DNA of 14,417 nt from an uncultured Oscillospiraceae bacterium (GTDB lineage Bacteria > Bacillota > Clostridia > Oscillospirales > Oscillospiraceae): contig CAADSF010000359.1 of assembly GCA_900751035.1 (NCBI GenBank), positions 1 to 14,417 of the forward strand, given 5' to 3'. Below the pieces are notes generated by a model that did not search any database, was not told the origin of the DNA, and saw only the letters and a program-made list of their open reading frames with translations. Made by a program: the position numbers and the translations under genes. Below, piece after piece: positions 6,603 through 13,839 of this stretch. How positions within the stretch are numbered: the first letter of the stretch is position 1; each line of letters opens with the position of its first letter.

Positions 6603-7778
6603 TCATTTCTGTACTGATATCCGTTCGGTTTCTGTCTGGTCTTCAAACAGCGGTGTGAGCAGAACCTGTCTGCCAAGGCGGGCTGAGGTTCGGATTGCTT
6701 CAACAATCACGGCCGTCCGGTAGCCGTCACGGAACGTTGCAGCCGGCTGAACCTGTTTGTGTTCTGCAGTATTCTGCAGAACGGCGGCGATCATATTGAT
6801 CTGACCGTGCTCCCAGCCGAGATTATGTGCGCCGGGCCACCAGTATGCCCCGTAGGGATATGTGCCCCCGGTGACATTGACCTTGCAGATCCCATCGGTT
6901 TCAACGCAATCGCCCTTCCGGCAGATCCCAAGATAATTCGGCTCCTCCAGACTCCAGAACAGCGAGCCCTCGCTGCAATAGATTTCCCAGGCAAGCCTGT
7001 TTTTCCTGCCCCAGTATGCGCCGGAGCATTCCAGAACGCCGGTCGCACCGGATGCAAAGCGCACAAGCGCCGCACCCATATCTTCATTTTCGACAGCACG
7101 CACGCTGCCTGCAGTATCCTTCCGGTACGGGACAAACGTTTTCGTTATGGCGCTGACGCTTTCCAGCTCGCCGGCAAGAAAGCGCATCTGATCGATGGCA
7201 TGTGTTCCGATTTCCTGAAGACTGCCGCAATCCGGTGTGCAGGCATAGCGCAGCGTATCAAAGCGCCGTTCCGCATCTGCACCATTTTGCTGAAAATACG
7301 AGACGCGCATATGCCGGATACTGCCGAGCGCCTGCTCCATCAGCATCCTGCGTGCGAGAAGGACAGCGGGGAAAAAGCGGTAATTAAAGCAGGTGTACCC
7401 TGCGGCACGGTATGCATCCGCCGCAAGCAGCAGCTGCTTTGCATCTTCCGCATGCAGCGCCAGCGGCTTTTCGCACAGTACTGTTTTTCCGGTCTGCAGC
7501 AGCCGCAGCGCAATTTCCGCGTGCGTCTGTGCCGGGACACAGATATCATAGATATCAATGCTTTTATCCTGAAGCAGCAGCTCCAGATCCGTGTATGCGC
7601 GCGCAAACTCATATTTTTGGGCGAGCGCGAGCGCCTGCTCCTGTCTGCGTACGCAGATGGCGGCAAGCTCTGCCCGGACGCCAAGATCAGAAAAGATATA
7701 CCGCGCGGTGCGGTAAGCGTTTACATGCGCTTTGCACATAAAACCGCCGCCAATGACAGCAATATTCAGATTTTTCAT
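6603..7778 (-). CDS. Gfo/Idh/MocA-family NAD(P)-dependent oxidoreductase
   Basis: A 391-residue sugar or cyclitol dehydrogenase-type protein. The N-terminal Rossmann nucleotide site is NIAVIGGGFMCKAHVNAYR (5-23), the family EKP motif is LCEKPLA (101-107), and the C-terminal domain opens with GSLQEIGTHAIDQMRF, in which His193 is the usual catalytic histidine. The family oxidises or reduces ring hydroxyls of inositols, glucose, glucose-fructose pairs, 3-keto-glycosides and similar compounds. The start at 7778 shares one base with the stop of the upstream TIM-barrel gene (TAATG) and has a GGTGGG site, which fits translational coupling. A longer start at 7790 has no good ribosome site. The two coupled genes probably act on one substrate, as Gfo/Idh and TIM-barrel partners often do. 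The substrate is not known. Confidence 0.93.
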   Translation of the reverse strand: MKNLNIAVIGGGFMCKAHVNAYRTARYIFSDLGVRAELAAICVRRQEQALALAQKYEFARAYTDLELLLQDKSIDIYDICVPAQTHAEIALRLLQTGKTVLCEKPLALHAEDAKQLLLAADAYRAAGYTCFNYRFFPAVLLARRMLMEQALGSIRHMRVSYFQQNGADAERRFDTLRYACTPDCGSLQEIGTHAIDQMRFLAGELESVSAITKTFVPYRKDTAGSVRAVENEDMGAALVRFASGATGVLECSGAYWGRKNRLAWEIYCSEGSLFWSLEEPNYLGICRKGDCVETDGICKVNVTGGTYPYGAYWWPGAHNLGWEHGQINMIAAVLQNTAEHKQVQPAATFRDGYRTAVIVEAIRTSARLGRQVLLTPLFEDQTETERISVQK

Positions 7779-8743
7779 TATGCCCACCATAGTTTCTCAG
7801 GCTGCTCCTGCGGAATCAGCCGCCGCAGGAACGCCGCTGCCCGTTCTGCCCCTTCCTGCCTGGACAGGAGCAGATCCTCATGCTCCAGACTGAGTGTGCC
7901 CTCATAGCCGGCCAGCCGCAGCGCGGCAATGATCTGCTTCCATGTCTGCTCACTCATGCCGTCTCCGGCGGTCCGGAATGTCCAGGCGCGTTCGAGTGCG
8001 TGGGAATAGTGCCTGGTGTCCAGAACGCCGTTTCTGCGCACGTTCTCTGCATCTACATGAACGTCCTTGGCATGCACGTGCCAGATTGCGCCTTTGAGCG
8101 TCCGAATGGCTTCCGGGATATCAATGCCCTGCCAGACCAGATGCGACGGATCCAGATTTGCGCCGATAGCCGGACCAACCGCTTCGCGCAGATGCAGAAG
8201 TGTTTCCGGGTTATAGACGCAGAAGCCGGGATGCATTTCGATGGCAAGCTGTGTAACGCCGAATTGTGCGGCGCGTTCGGCGGCCCATGTCCAGAAGGGG
8301 AGCAGCCGTTCTTCCCACTGCCATTTCAGCATTTGCAGATACTCCGGCGGCCATGGGCAGGTGACCCAGTTTGGCGTCCGGTCATCAGCACAGCCGCCGG
8401 GGCAGCCGGAAAACGAGCCGACGGTATGCACGCCCAGCTTTTCTGCCAGCCGGAAGGCCAGCTCAAACGCCTCATGTGCCTGCCGTGCCTGCTCCGCATC
8501 CGGACTGACCGGATTACAGGAGCAGTTCAGCTGACTGATGACCATGTCCTTCTGCTTTAACGCAGCCTGAAACCGCTCGCGCGCAGAGGAGCTGCGGTCA
8601 ATTTCGACAGGATTGAAATGCCGCAGGCCGCGTCCGGGGAGCGCAGAAAGCTCCAGCGCGGTGCAGCCCAGCCGCTGCGCCATGTCAAGAAGAGCCTCTA
8701 AATCGAGCTCCGGGTAAAGTACCGTAAATAAACCGAGCCTCAT
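7778..8743 (-). CDS. Xylose isomerase-like TIM-barrel sugar isomerase/epimerase
   Basis: A 321-residue AP_endonuc_2-type TIM barrel. The expected metal ligands are visible at strand ends: Glu169 in QLAIEMHPG, Asp198 and nearby His201 in ANLDPSHLVW, His224 in IWHVHAKD and Glu287 in LSLEHED. This arrangement is typical of hydroxypyruvate isomerase, IolE/IolI, tagatose/psicose 3-epimerases and related Mn/Mg enzymes that move protons between sugar carbons. A cysteine-rich loop (SGCPGGCADD, 112-121) is present before the metal site. The ribosome site is a strong AGGAGG 6-7 nt before ATG. It is translationally coupled to the Gfo/Idh/MocA gene. It could be an IolE-like dehydratase, an epimerase or a keto-glycoside lyase subunit; the sequence does not decide between these. 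Confidence 0.9.
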   Translation of the reverse strand: MRLGLFTVLYPELDLEALLDMAQRLGCTALELSALPGRGLRHFNPVEIDRSSSARERFQAALKQKDMVISQLNCSCNPVSPDAEQARQAHEAFELAFRLAEKLGVHTVGSFSGCPGGCADDRTPNWVTCPWPPEYLQMLKWQWEERLLPFWTWAAERAAQFGVTQLAIEMHPGFCVYNPETLLHLREAVGPAIGANLDPSHLVWQGIDIPEAIRTLKGAIWHVHAKDVHVDAENVRRNGVLDTRHYSHALERAWTFRTAGDGMSEQTWKQIIAALRLAGYEGTLSLEHEDLLLSRQEGAERAAAFLRRLIPQEQPEKLWWA

Positions 8744-8768
8744 AGCTGCCTCCTGTTTGCCATACGAA

Positions 8769-10163
8769 TCACAGACTGTGAATCCCCTGTTCGTGTGCGT
8801 TGTCGAAATTCAAATCCAGATACCGTGCAACCTCGCGCAGCACCGGCAGGTAATTGCCGTAGACGCCGGCGACATGATGGATATACGGCCCGAAGATCAG
8901 CTTTTCTTCCCAACGCTTCCAGTCGTCGACTTCGAGATAGGTATAGGTGCCGGTCGTAACCGGGCCGCTCGTGGGGTTCGACTTGCCTTCTCCGGCAAAC
9001 AGATAATACTTGCCGTCCAGATCGTCGAACCGGCAGAGCGTCAGGTCGCCTTCCTTGATGCAGAATTGCTCCTGTCCCTCAATGAGCTCTGCTTCGGATT
9101 CCTTCGCCTTCAGTGAATACGGGAACGGCCCGCAGTGCCACAGCAGCTCCGAGTGATCGTCGTCCGGATTGCGGATGGTAAGGTCGGCAAGGAAGACCGA
9201 TTCGTCATACAGATTCATTGCATATGCAATGATCTGGGAGATCGCGCCGTTCAGGTCGCATTCGCAGGCAATCGGAAGCCCCTCATCCATAAGGTCGCCC
9301 AGCAGCACACAGGGCATCATGCCATAGGAGGGGCCGAACTCCGGCCAGCATTCAAACGCGCAGGCATCCGCCCCGGCCGCGCGGACAGCATCGCCGACGG
9401 CAAGCTTCAGCGCGGCCGTCTTCTCAAGCTGCTCCTGCGTCATCGCGCGCGTGTCAAAGCGCCCTTTCAGGCTTTCCAGATACTGCTCAAACGCTTCGCC
9501 GCGTTCCTCACGCAGCTTCTGCGCCGCAGTCAGCACACGCGGCATACTGACCGGGACAACGCCGATATTGAGTTTCGTGAGAAGCTCGGCTTCGTTTGTC
9601 ATGACGCTCCAGAACGTGGTCGGACGGCTGCCGAGCTTGGCAATGGTGAGCGTGCTCAGATCCTTGATCACGTTGGCGAAGCGGATAAAATTCAGATATC
9701 CATTTTTAAAGGTGTCGGATTCGCAGGGGACGTTATGAATATAGCTGTAGCGTACGCCGCGCCGGGCCATGACCTTCGTTGCGGCAAACATGCCGCACTG
9801 CGTATCCGGGCCGCGGCCTGCCCTGGTATTCGGGAAGGTGTCGCGGTTGCCCCAGACAAGCGTCGGCAGGCGGAAGGAGGCTGCAATCGCAGACGCAACA
9901 GATTCTTCGCCGAAATCACAGAACGGAATGAACAGCGCGTCGATCTTCGCGGCCTTGAACTTGTCCACGATGGCGGGGACAACGTCATTTTTGAATGCAA
10001 TTCCGTTTTCGCTCAGATCATCAATATCGACAATCTTTACAAAATCCGGCCGGATTGCACGGATAACGGCCATGAAGCGCTCTTTCTGCTGCTTTGCAAA
10101 ATTCATATCGCGGGAGGCGCGCTTGACCGGCGCGACACCCAGCGTGATGGTCTTTCTGATCAT
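8769..10163 (-). CDS. L-fucose/L-arabinose isomerase-family protein
   Basis: A 464-residue protein of the fucose/arabinose isomerase fold, which normally interconverts an aldose and its 2-ketose using Mn2+. The N-terminal half carries DALFIPFCDFGEESVASAIA and PTLVWGNRD, as in family members. The C-terminal half carries the active-site region: FECWPEF (Glu271/Glu275), MPCVLLGDLMDEGLPIACECDLNGA with Asp303 (283-307), LLWHCGPFP and FGPYIHHVAGVYG (His429/His430). Length is near AraA (about 500) and clearly shorter than E. coli FucI (about 590). The start has AAAGGAG at normal distance. It is followed 25 nt later by a second isomerase-type gene and preceded by the aldolase. An aldose to ketose step feeding the PfkB kinase and class II aldolase is the simplest reading, but the sugar is unknown. 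Confidence 0.88.
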   Translation of the reverse strand: MIRKTITLGVAPVKRASRDMNFAKQQKERFMAVIRAIRPDFVKIVDIDDLSENGIAFKNDVVPAIVDKFKAAKIDALFIPFCDFGEESVASAIAASFRLPTLVWGNRDTFPNTRAGRGPDTQCGMFAATKVMARRGVRYSYIHNVPCESDTFKNGYLNFIRFANVIKDLSTLTIAKLGSRPTTFWSVMTNEAELLTKLNIGVVPVSMPRVLTAAQKLREERGEAFEQYLESLKGRFDTRAMTQEQLEKTAALKLAVGDAVRAAGADACAFECWPEFGPSYGMMPCVLLGDLMDEGLPIACECDLNGAISQIIAYAMNLYDESVFLADLTIRNPDDDHSELLWHCGPFPYSLKAKESEAELIEGQEQFCIKEGDLTLCRFDDLDGKYYLFAGEGKSNPTSGPVTTGTYTYLEVDDWKRWEEKLIFGPYIHHVAGVYGNYLPVLREVARYLDLNFDNAHEQGIHSL

Positions 10164-10181
10164 TGTTTTGCTCCTTTCGTC

Positions 10182-11009
10182 TCAGGCTTTTCCGGCTGCG
10201 CCGACAAGCTCGATGCGGTTTTCGGCGAACGCCTGCACCGCCTCGATCGGCTTTTTCATAAACAGGTCCAGCGCCGGGCGTGTATCGATCTGCGCGGCAA
10301 GCGTGTCCATAAACGCATAGCAGAGGTCGGTCGCATAGTTGACCTTGCAGATGCCTGCTTTGACTGCTGCGCGGATCTGATCATCCGGGATACCGGAGCC
10401 GCCGTGCAGTACCAGCGGAATCCCGGCTGCGGCGGCAATGTCCGCTGTGCGCTGGATATCCAGCTTCGGCGGCTTTTTGTATTTTCCGTGTGCGCTGCCG
10501 ACCAGAACGGCCAGCGCAGCCACGCCTGTTTCGCGGACAAAACGGGCGGCCTGCTCCGGCTCTGTGAATTCATCCATTGTATCGTCGTTGACGGAACCGA
10601 CATGGCCAAGTTCACCTTCAACATAAACGCCGCTGTACGCAGCCGTTTCCACAACACGGCGGGTCAGCGCCGCGTTGCCGTCAAAGTCAAGCGTGGACGC
10701 ATCGATCATGATTCCGGTGCAGCCGAGGCGCAGCGCACGGTTCGTTTCCAGTTCGGACGCGCCGTGATCCAGATGATAGCAGACCGGGACCCTGGCACGG
10801 TTTGCCGCCGCAAGCACCATGGGCGCAATAAAGAAGGAGGTATCCTCCTTGAAAAGACGGCTGTAGCTCTGGATGATGACGGGCGCGTGCAGCCGCTCGG
10901 CGGCATAAATGACGCCCATTACCGTTTCCATGTTATAGACATTGAAGGCGGGTACTGCGTAACCGCCCTGCTTTGCCGTATTCAAAATTTCTTTCAGATT
11001 GACAAGCAT
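10182..11009 (-). CDS. Class II ketose-bisphosphate aldolase (GatY/KbaY/FbaA family)
   Basis: A 275-residue zinc-dependent aldolase. Zinc ligands His82 (YHLDHG, with catalytic Asp81), His174 (GSAHGKY) and His202 (VLHGGSG) are all present, as is the phosphate-binding NYATD (224-228). The stretch after GSAHGKY (KKPPKLDIQRTADI) resembles tagatose-bisphosphate aldolases more than glycolytic FbaA, and the GSxHGKY plus C-terminal GAAGKA also recalls IolJ. The reaction class is reversible cleavage of a ketose phosphate to DHAP plus an aldehyde. A longer open frame from 11171 is rejected because it overlaps the MFS gene and reads low-complexity sequence. The ATG at 11009 has AAAGGAG about 10 nt before it and begins like family proteins (MLVNLKEILNTAKQGGYAVP). 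It sits 67 nt after the MFS gene and 18 nt before the isomerase. Confidence 0.93.
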   Translation of the reverse strand: MLVNLKEILNTAKQGGYAVPAFNVYNMETVMGVIYAAERLHAPVIIQSYSRLFKEDTSFFIAPMVLAAANRARVPVCYHLDHGASELETNRALRLGCTGIMIDASTLDFDGNAALTRRVVETAAYSGVYVEGELGHVGSVNDDTMDEFTEPEQAARFVRETGVAALAVLVGSAHGKYKKPPKLDIQRTADIAAAAGIPLVLHGGSGIPDDQIRAAVKAGICKVNYATDLCYAFMDTLAAQIDTRPALDLFMKKPIEAVQAFAENRIELVGAAGKA

Positions 11010-11076
11010 ATTGATTGTTCTCCTTTTTGTATGCTGCGCAGGATAAAATGGCGGGCCGTTTTCTGCGGAGTCTTTA

Positions 11077-12339
11077 TCACTTTTTTTCGTCGGAAGCCTG
11101 TGCGTTTTCAGCGGCTGCGGATGCACTGCGCTCACGCTGCCGCTGCTGCCGGAACGGGAGCAGAAACGCAAGCGCCGTTACCAGATGCATACAGACAATG
11201 ACGCCGAATACACCGTGAAGCCCGACAATACGGCTCGCAGCGCCGCCGATCAGTGCGCCGAGCGCCGGGCCGATCCCCTGAATCACGATGGACCAGACAG
11301 CCTGTGCGGTCGCACGCACCTCGTCTCTGACAAGGCTGCCGATGAATGGCGCCGTCCGTCCCCAGAGCGGACCGAACATCAATCCCTGGAAGATGCCGCC
11401 GGCCAGAAGAATATAGGGATTCGGCGCCAGAAACGCAGCGAGACTGCGGAATGCCCCCATCACGCTGGCCCAGGTAAAAATCCAGTAGATATCCTTCTTT
11501 TGAAACAGCCTTCCGCTCACCGCAATCAGAATGGATTCGCCTGCAATGCACAGCGCAGCATAGAGATTCAGCAGCTCCAGCTTTCCGCCAAGGCCCGATG
11601 GGGAAGTAAAGTAGATTGCGAAATACGACACATATGCGCCGGTGCAGGCAAAATTGCACAGGCCAAATGCCAGAAGAAGCAAAAACCGGCGATTTTTCAT
11701 CAGCTCGACGACCTGCTTCGCCCGCTGCGAACGCTGTCCGTATGCATGACCCGCTGTTTTTGGTACGAGCCGCATCGGTACCAGTGCTGCCAGCGCAGAA
11801 AACGCCATGATTGCAAGTCCGGTTTTCGCCTGAATGCGGATCGCCGCAAGCGTTCCAATCAGAAACAGGGCAAAGGCGGCAAACGCGCTTCCGGCGGAGG
11901 AAAAACTGCGCATACTGCTGAACGGCAGCTTGCAGGAATCCGAATTTTCAACCACGATCGTATCAAAAATGCTCAGCGGCACCAGCAGGAACAGATTAAC
12001 GCACACAACGCCCAGCAGCAATGTACCTGCTGAGCGATGCTGCGGAAGAATCAGCACCCAGGTTGATGCGAAAATACCCGCCAGAACGAGCGACAGAATC
12101 CGGTTTTTTGTCCGGCTGCAATCTGCAAGATCTCCCCACAGAAATTGTCCGACAGCGCCGGTGAGGTAATGGATTGCCATGATGATACCGACGGCCAGAC
12201 CGTCGATAAAATCGAAGGAATTCAGAAACAGAGACACGTAGGTCGTTCCAAAATACTGGCTGACGCCGATAATAAAATACAGGAGGCAAAACACAGGCCC
12301 GGCTGTCCGCTGCATTGCCCGAAAGAGAGAGCTTTTCAT
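11077..12339 (-). CDS. MFS transporter (MFS_1-like, 12 membrane segments)
   Basis: A 420-residue membrane protein with alternating hydrophobic segments consistent with 12 helices in two halves. The first helix contains FCLLYFIIGVSQYFG. The loop after helix 2 (GQFLWGDLADCSRTKNRIL) is the conserved MFS A-type motif between helices 2 and 3. A charged central loop (about 200-215, RSQRAKQVVELMKNRR) precedes the second half. The tail is hydrophilic (RQQRQRERSASAAAENAQ). The type resembles nucleoside/oligosaccharide proton symporters; the direction and substrate are unknown, and import of the sugar or export of an intermediate are both possible. The ribosome site is weak (GGGATGA), and a small GCCGC-AAA-GCGGC hairpin (12354-12366) sits just upstream. 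It is the first gene after the terminator-like structure in the 166-nt spacer. Confidence 0.88.
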   Translation of the reverse strand: MKSSLFRAMQRTAGPVFCLLYFIIGVSQYFGTTYVSLFLNSFDFIDGLAVGIIMAIHYLTGAVGQFLWGDLADCSRTKNRILSLVLAGIFASTWVLILPQHRSAGTLLLGVVCVNLFLLVPLSIFDTIVVENSDSCKLPFSSMRSFSSAGSAFAAFALFLIGTLAAIRIQAKTGLAIMAFSALAALVPMRLVPKTAGHAYGQRSQRAKQVVELMKNRRFLLLLAFGLCNFACTGAYVSYFAIYFTSPSGLGGKLELLNLYAALCIAGESILIAVSGRLFQKKDIYWIFTWASVMGAFRSLAAFLAPNPYILLAGGIFQGLMFGPLWGRTAPFIGSLVRDEVRATAQAVWSIVIQGIGPALGALIGGAASRIVGLHGVFGVIVCMHLVTALAFLLPFRQQRQRERSASAAAENAQASDEKK

Positions 12340-12393
12340 ACTTCATCCCGTCCGCCGCTTTGCGGCTGTATCAGTTGTGCTGCCAAACCACCG

Positions 12394-12474
12394 AAAAAGG
12401 GAATGGCCCATAGCCGGGATCTCTGTCTGTGCGCGTATTCTGGTGCAGAGAACCGTGCTATGGGCCTGTTTCCC
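12394..12474 (-). terminator. Long terminator-like hairpin between TRAP and MFS genes
   Basis: Read on the minus strand, GGGAA-ACA-GGCCCATAGC (12474-12457) pairs with GCTATGGGCC-A-TTCCC (12414-12399): 10 + 5 perfect base pairs with a small asymmetric internal loop. TTTTT (12398-12394) follows immediately. Inside the 42-nt apex, CGG/CCG and CTCTG (12450-12446) with CAGAG (12425-12421) extend the helix further. On the plus strand no T-tract follows, so it points with the genes. It lies 32 nt past the DctM stop. No convincing promoter was found in the 54 nt before the MFS start, so some read-through into the downstream genes is expected. It could be a plain intrinsic terminator or the off-state of an attenuator. 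Confidence 0.65.
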
Positions 12475-12485
12475 GAAAACAGGCC
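12463..12485 (-). promoter_or_regulatory. 9-bp hairpin competing with the terminator (possible antiterminator)
   Basis: GGCCTGTTT (12485-12477), a five-base loop TCGGG and AAACAGGCC (12471-12463) form a perfect 9-bp hairpin on the minus-strand transcript. Its 3' arm and part of its loop are the same bases as the 5' arm of the terminator-like helix (12474-12457), so the two cannot form together. Being transcribed first, it would fold first. No T-tract follows it, so it is not itself a terminator. The pairing is read directly; a regulatory role is inference, and no RNA-binding antiterminator gene lies in the window. Confidence 0.45.
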
Positions 12486-12505
12486 GTCTGGCAGGCGTTT
12501 CCGGA

Positions 12506-13795
12506 TCAGCCCATGATGCTGGGCAGCCAGGTGACAAGGCTGGGGACGTATGTGAACAGGATCAGCGCCGCGTAGCAGACGACGACCATCGGCATCGCTT
12601 CCCTGAAAACCTTCTGGAGCGGTGTCTTGGTAATGCCGCTGGTGATGAAGCAGAGGAAGCCGAAAGGCGGCGTGATGTTGCCGAGGATAATGTTGATGGA
12701 GGTGATGACGCCGAAATACACGAGGTCAATGTTGAGCGCAACGGCAATGGGAACAAAGATCGGGGTAAAGACGAAGGTCGCGATCTCGGTGGGGAAGAAC
12801 ATGCCGGACAGCAGCAGAACGATGTTGACGATCAGCATGAAGACCCACTTGTTGGTCGTGGTGGACAGAACCAGCTCCTTGACCCACACGCCAATGCCGG
12901 ACTGGACGACGACATAATTGAGCGCAAAGGCCGCAGCCAGACACGCCATGACCATACCGGCCTGCTTGACCGTGTCGCTCAGCGCCTTATAGAGCTCCTT
13001 CCAGCCCATGACCTTATAGGCGAAAGCGGAGATCAGGATGGCATACAGCGCAGCGGCTACGCCGGATTCCGTCGCGGTGACGATACCGGTATAGATACCG
13101 CCGAGCAGGATTACAGGGGTCAGCAGCGCGGGGAGCGCTTTCCAGGTAAAGCTGAGAAATTCCTTTGCAGTGTAGGCCTTGCCGCGCGGATACTTACGCT
13201 TGTGGGAGATATAGACCACATAGCCGGCGAAGCCGAGGCAGATGATGACTGCAGGAATCACGCCGCCCATGAAGAGCTTGCCGACGGACGCGCCGGTCAG
13301 CATGGCAAAAATAACCATCTGGATGCTGGGCGGGAAGATGGGGCCGACAACTGCCGTCGTCGAAGAAAGTGCGCAGGAAAAGGGCATATCGTAGCCGTCC
13401 TTGCGCATCTCCTCAATTTCCATAAGACCGCTGCCGGCTGCATCCGCAACAGCGGAGCCGCTCATGCCGGCGAAGATCAGGGAGACGAGGATGTTCATGT
13501 AAGCGGTCGCGCCTCTGACCTTGCCGAAGATGGCTTTTGCAAAGGCATACATATAATCGGAGACCTTACTGGAGGTCATAATATTTGCAGTAAAGATAAA
13601 CAGCGGGGCGGCAATGATCGTTGTGCTGGAGTAGAGACTGCCCATAACGGAGTCAGCGACCAGTCCGAGGTTCTTGCCGACCGCCAGCAGATATGCGGCC
13701 GCCGCGGCCAGCATACTGAAGCCAACGGGAACACGCATGACAAAGCAGATCAGCAGGACGATCACTGGTATAAACATGGTGAATGTTACTTGCAT
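12506..13795 (-). CDS. TRAP transporter large permease (DctM family)
   Basis: A 429-residue, highly hydrophobic inner-membrane protein matching the length and pattern of the DctM subunit of tripartite ATP-independent periplasmic transporters, which import organic acids using a sodium gradient. Typical segments are visible: IPVIVLLICFVMRVPVGFSM at the N-terminus, AAPLFIFTANIM, FAGMSGSAVADAAGSG (the conserved GxSGSAxADxxxxG motif), TTAVVGPIFPPSIQMVIFA (the conserved IPPS-like hairpin), TATESGVAAALYA and NITPPFGFLCF near the C-terminus. The start has a GAGGAG site. It follows DctQ by 44 nt, in the usual Q-M order. TRAP substrates are nearly always carboxylates or sulfonates, which fits uptake of a sugar acid for the downstream keto-acid module, but specificity lies in the binding protein, which is off-window or only its tail is present. 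Confidence 0.95.
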   Translation of the reverse strand: MQVTFTMFIPVIVLLICFVMRVPVGFSMLAAAAAYLLAVGKNLGLVADSVMGSLYSSTTIIAAPLFIFTANIMTSSKVSDYMYAFAKAIFGKVRGATAYMNILVSLIFAGMSGSAVADAAGSGLMEIEEMRKDGYDMPFSCALSSTTAVVGPIFPPSIQMVIFAMLTGASVGKLFMGGVIPAVIICLGFAGYVVYISHKRKYPRGKAYTAKEFLSFTWKALPALLTPVILLGGIYTGIVTATESGVAAALYAILISAFAYKVMGWKELYKALSDTVKQAGMVMACLAAAFALNYVVVQSGIGVWVKELVLSTTTNKWVFMLIVNIVLLLSGMFFPTEIATFVFTPIFVPIAVALNIDLVYFGVITSINIILGNITPPFGFLCFITSGITKTPLQKVFREAMPMVVVCYAALILFTYVPSLVTWLPSIMG

Positions 13796-13839
13796 TTTTT
13801 ATCTCCTCTTCGCGTTTTGGATATGGTTGATGCTTCGGT

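Noticed and set aside
11010..11076. Terminator or promoter in the 67-nt gap between MFS and aldolase genes
   Set aside because: Only a short CTGCGCAG palindrome and a ribosome site are visible; no stem followed by a T-tract and no convincing -35/-10 pair.
11010..11171. 54-residue N-terminal extension of the class II aldolase
   Set aside because: It overlaps the MFS gene's 3' end, has no family similarity, and a good ribosome site sits directly before the ATG at 11009.
9135..11201. Very long plus-strand open frame (688 codons) opposite the isomerase and aldolase genes
   Set aside because: It is antisense to two genes with intact active-site motifs, reads arginine/alanine/histidine-rich sequence with no recognisable family, and is expected in GC-rich DNA.
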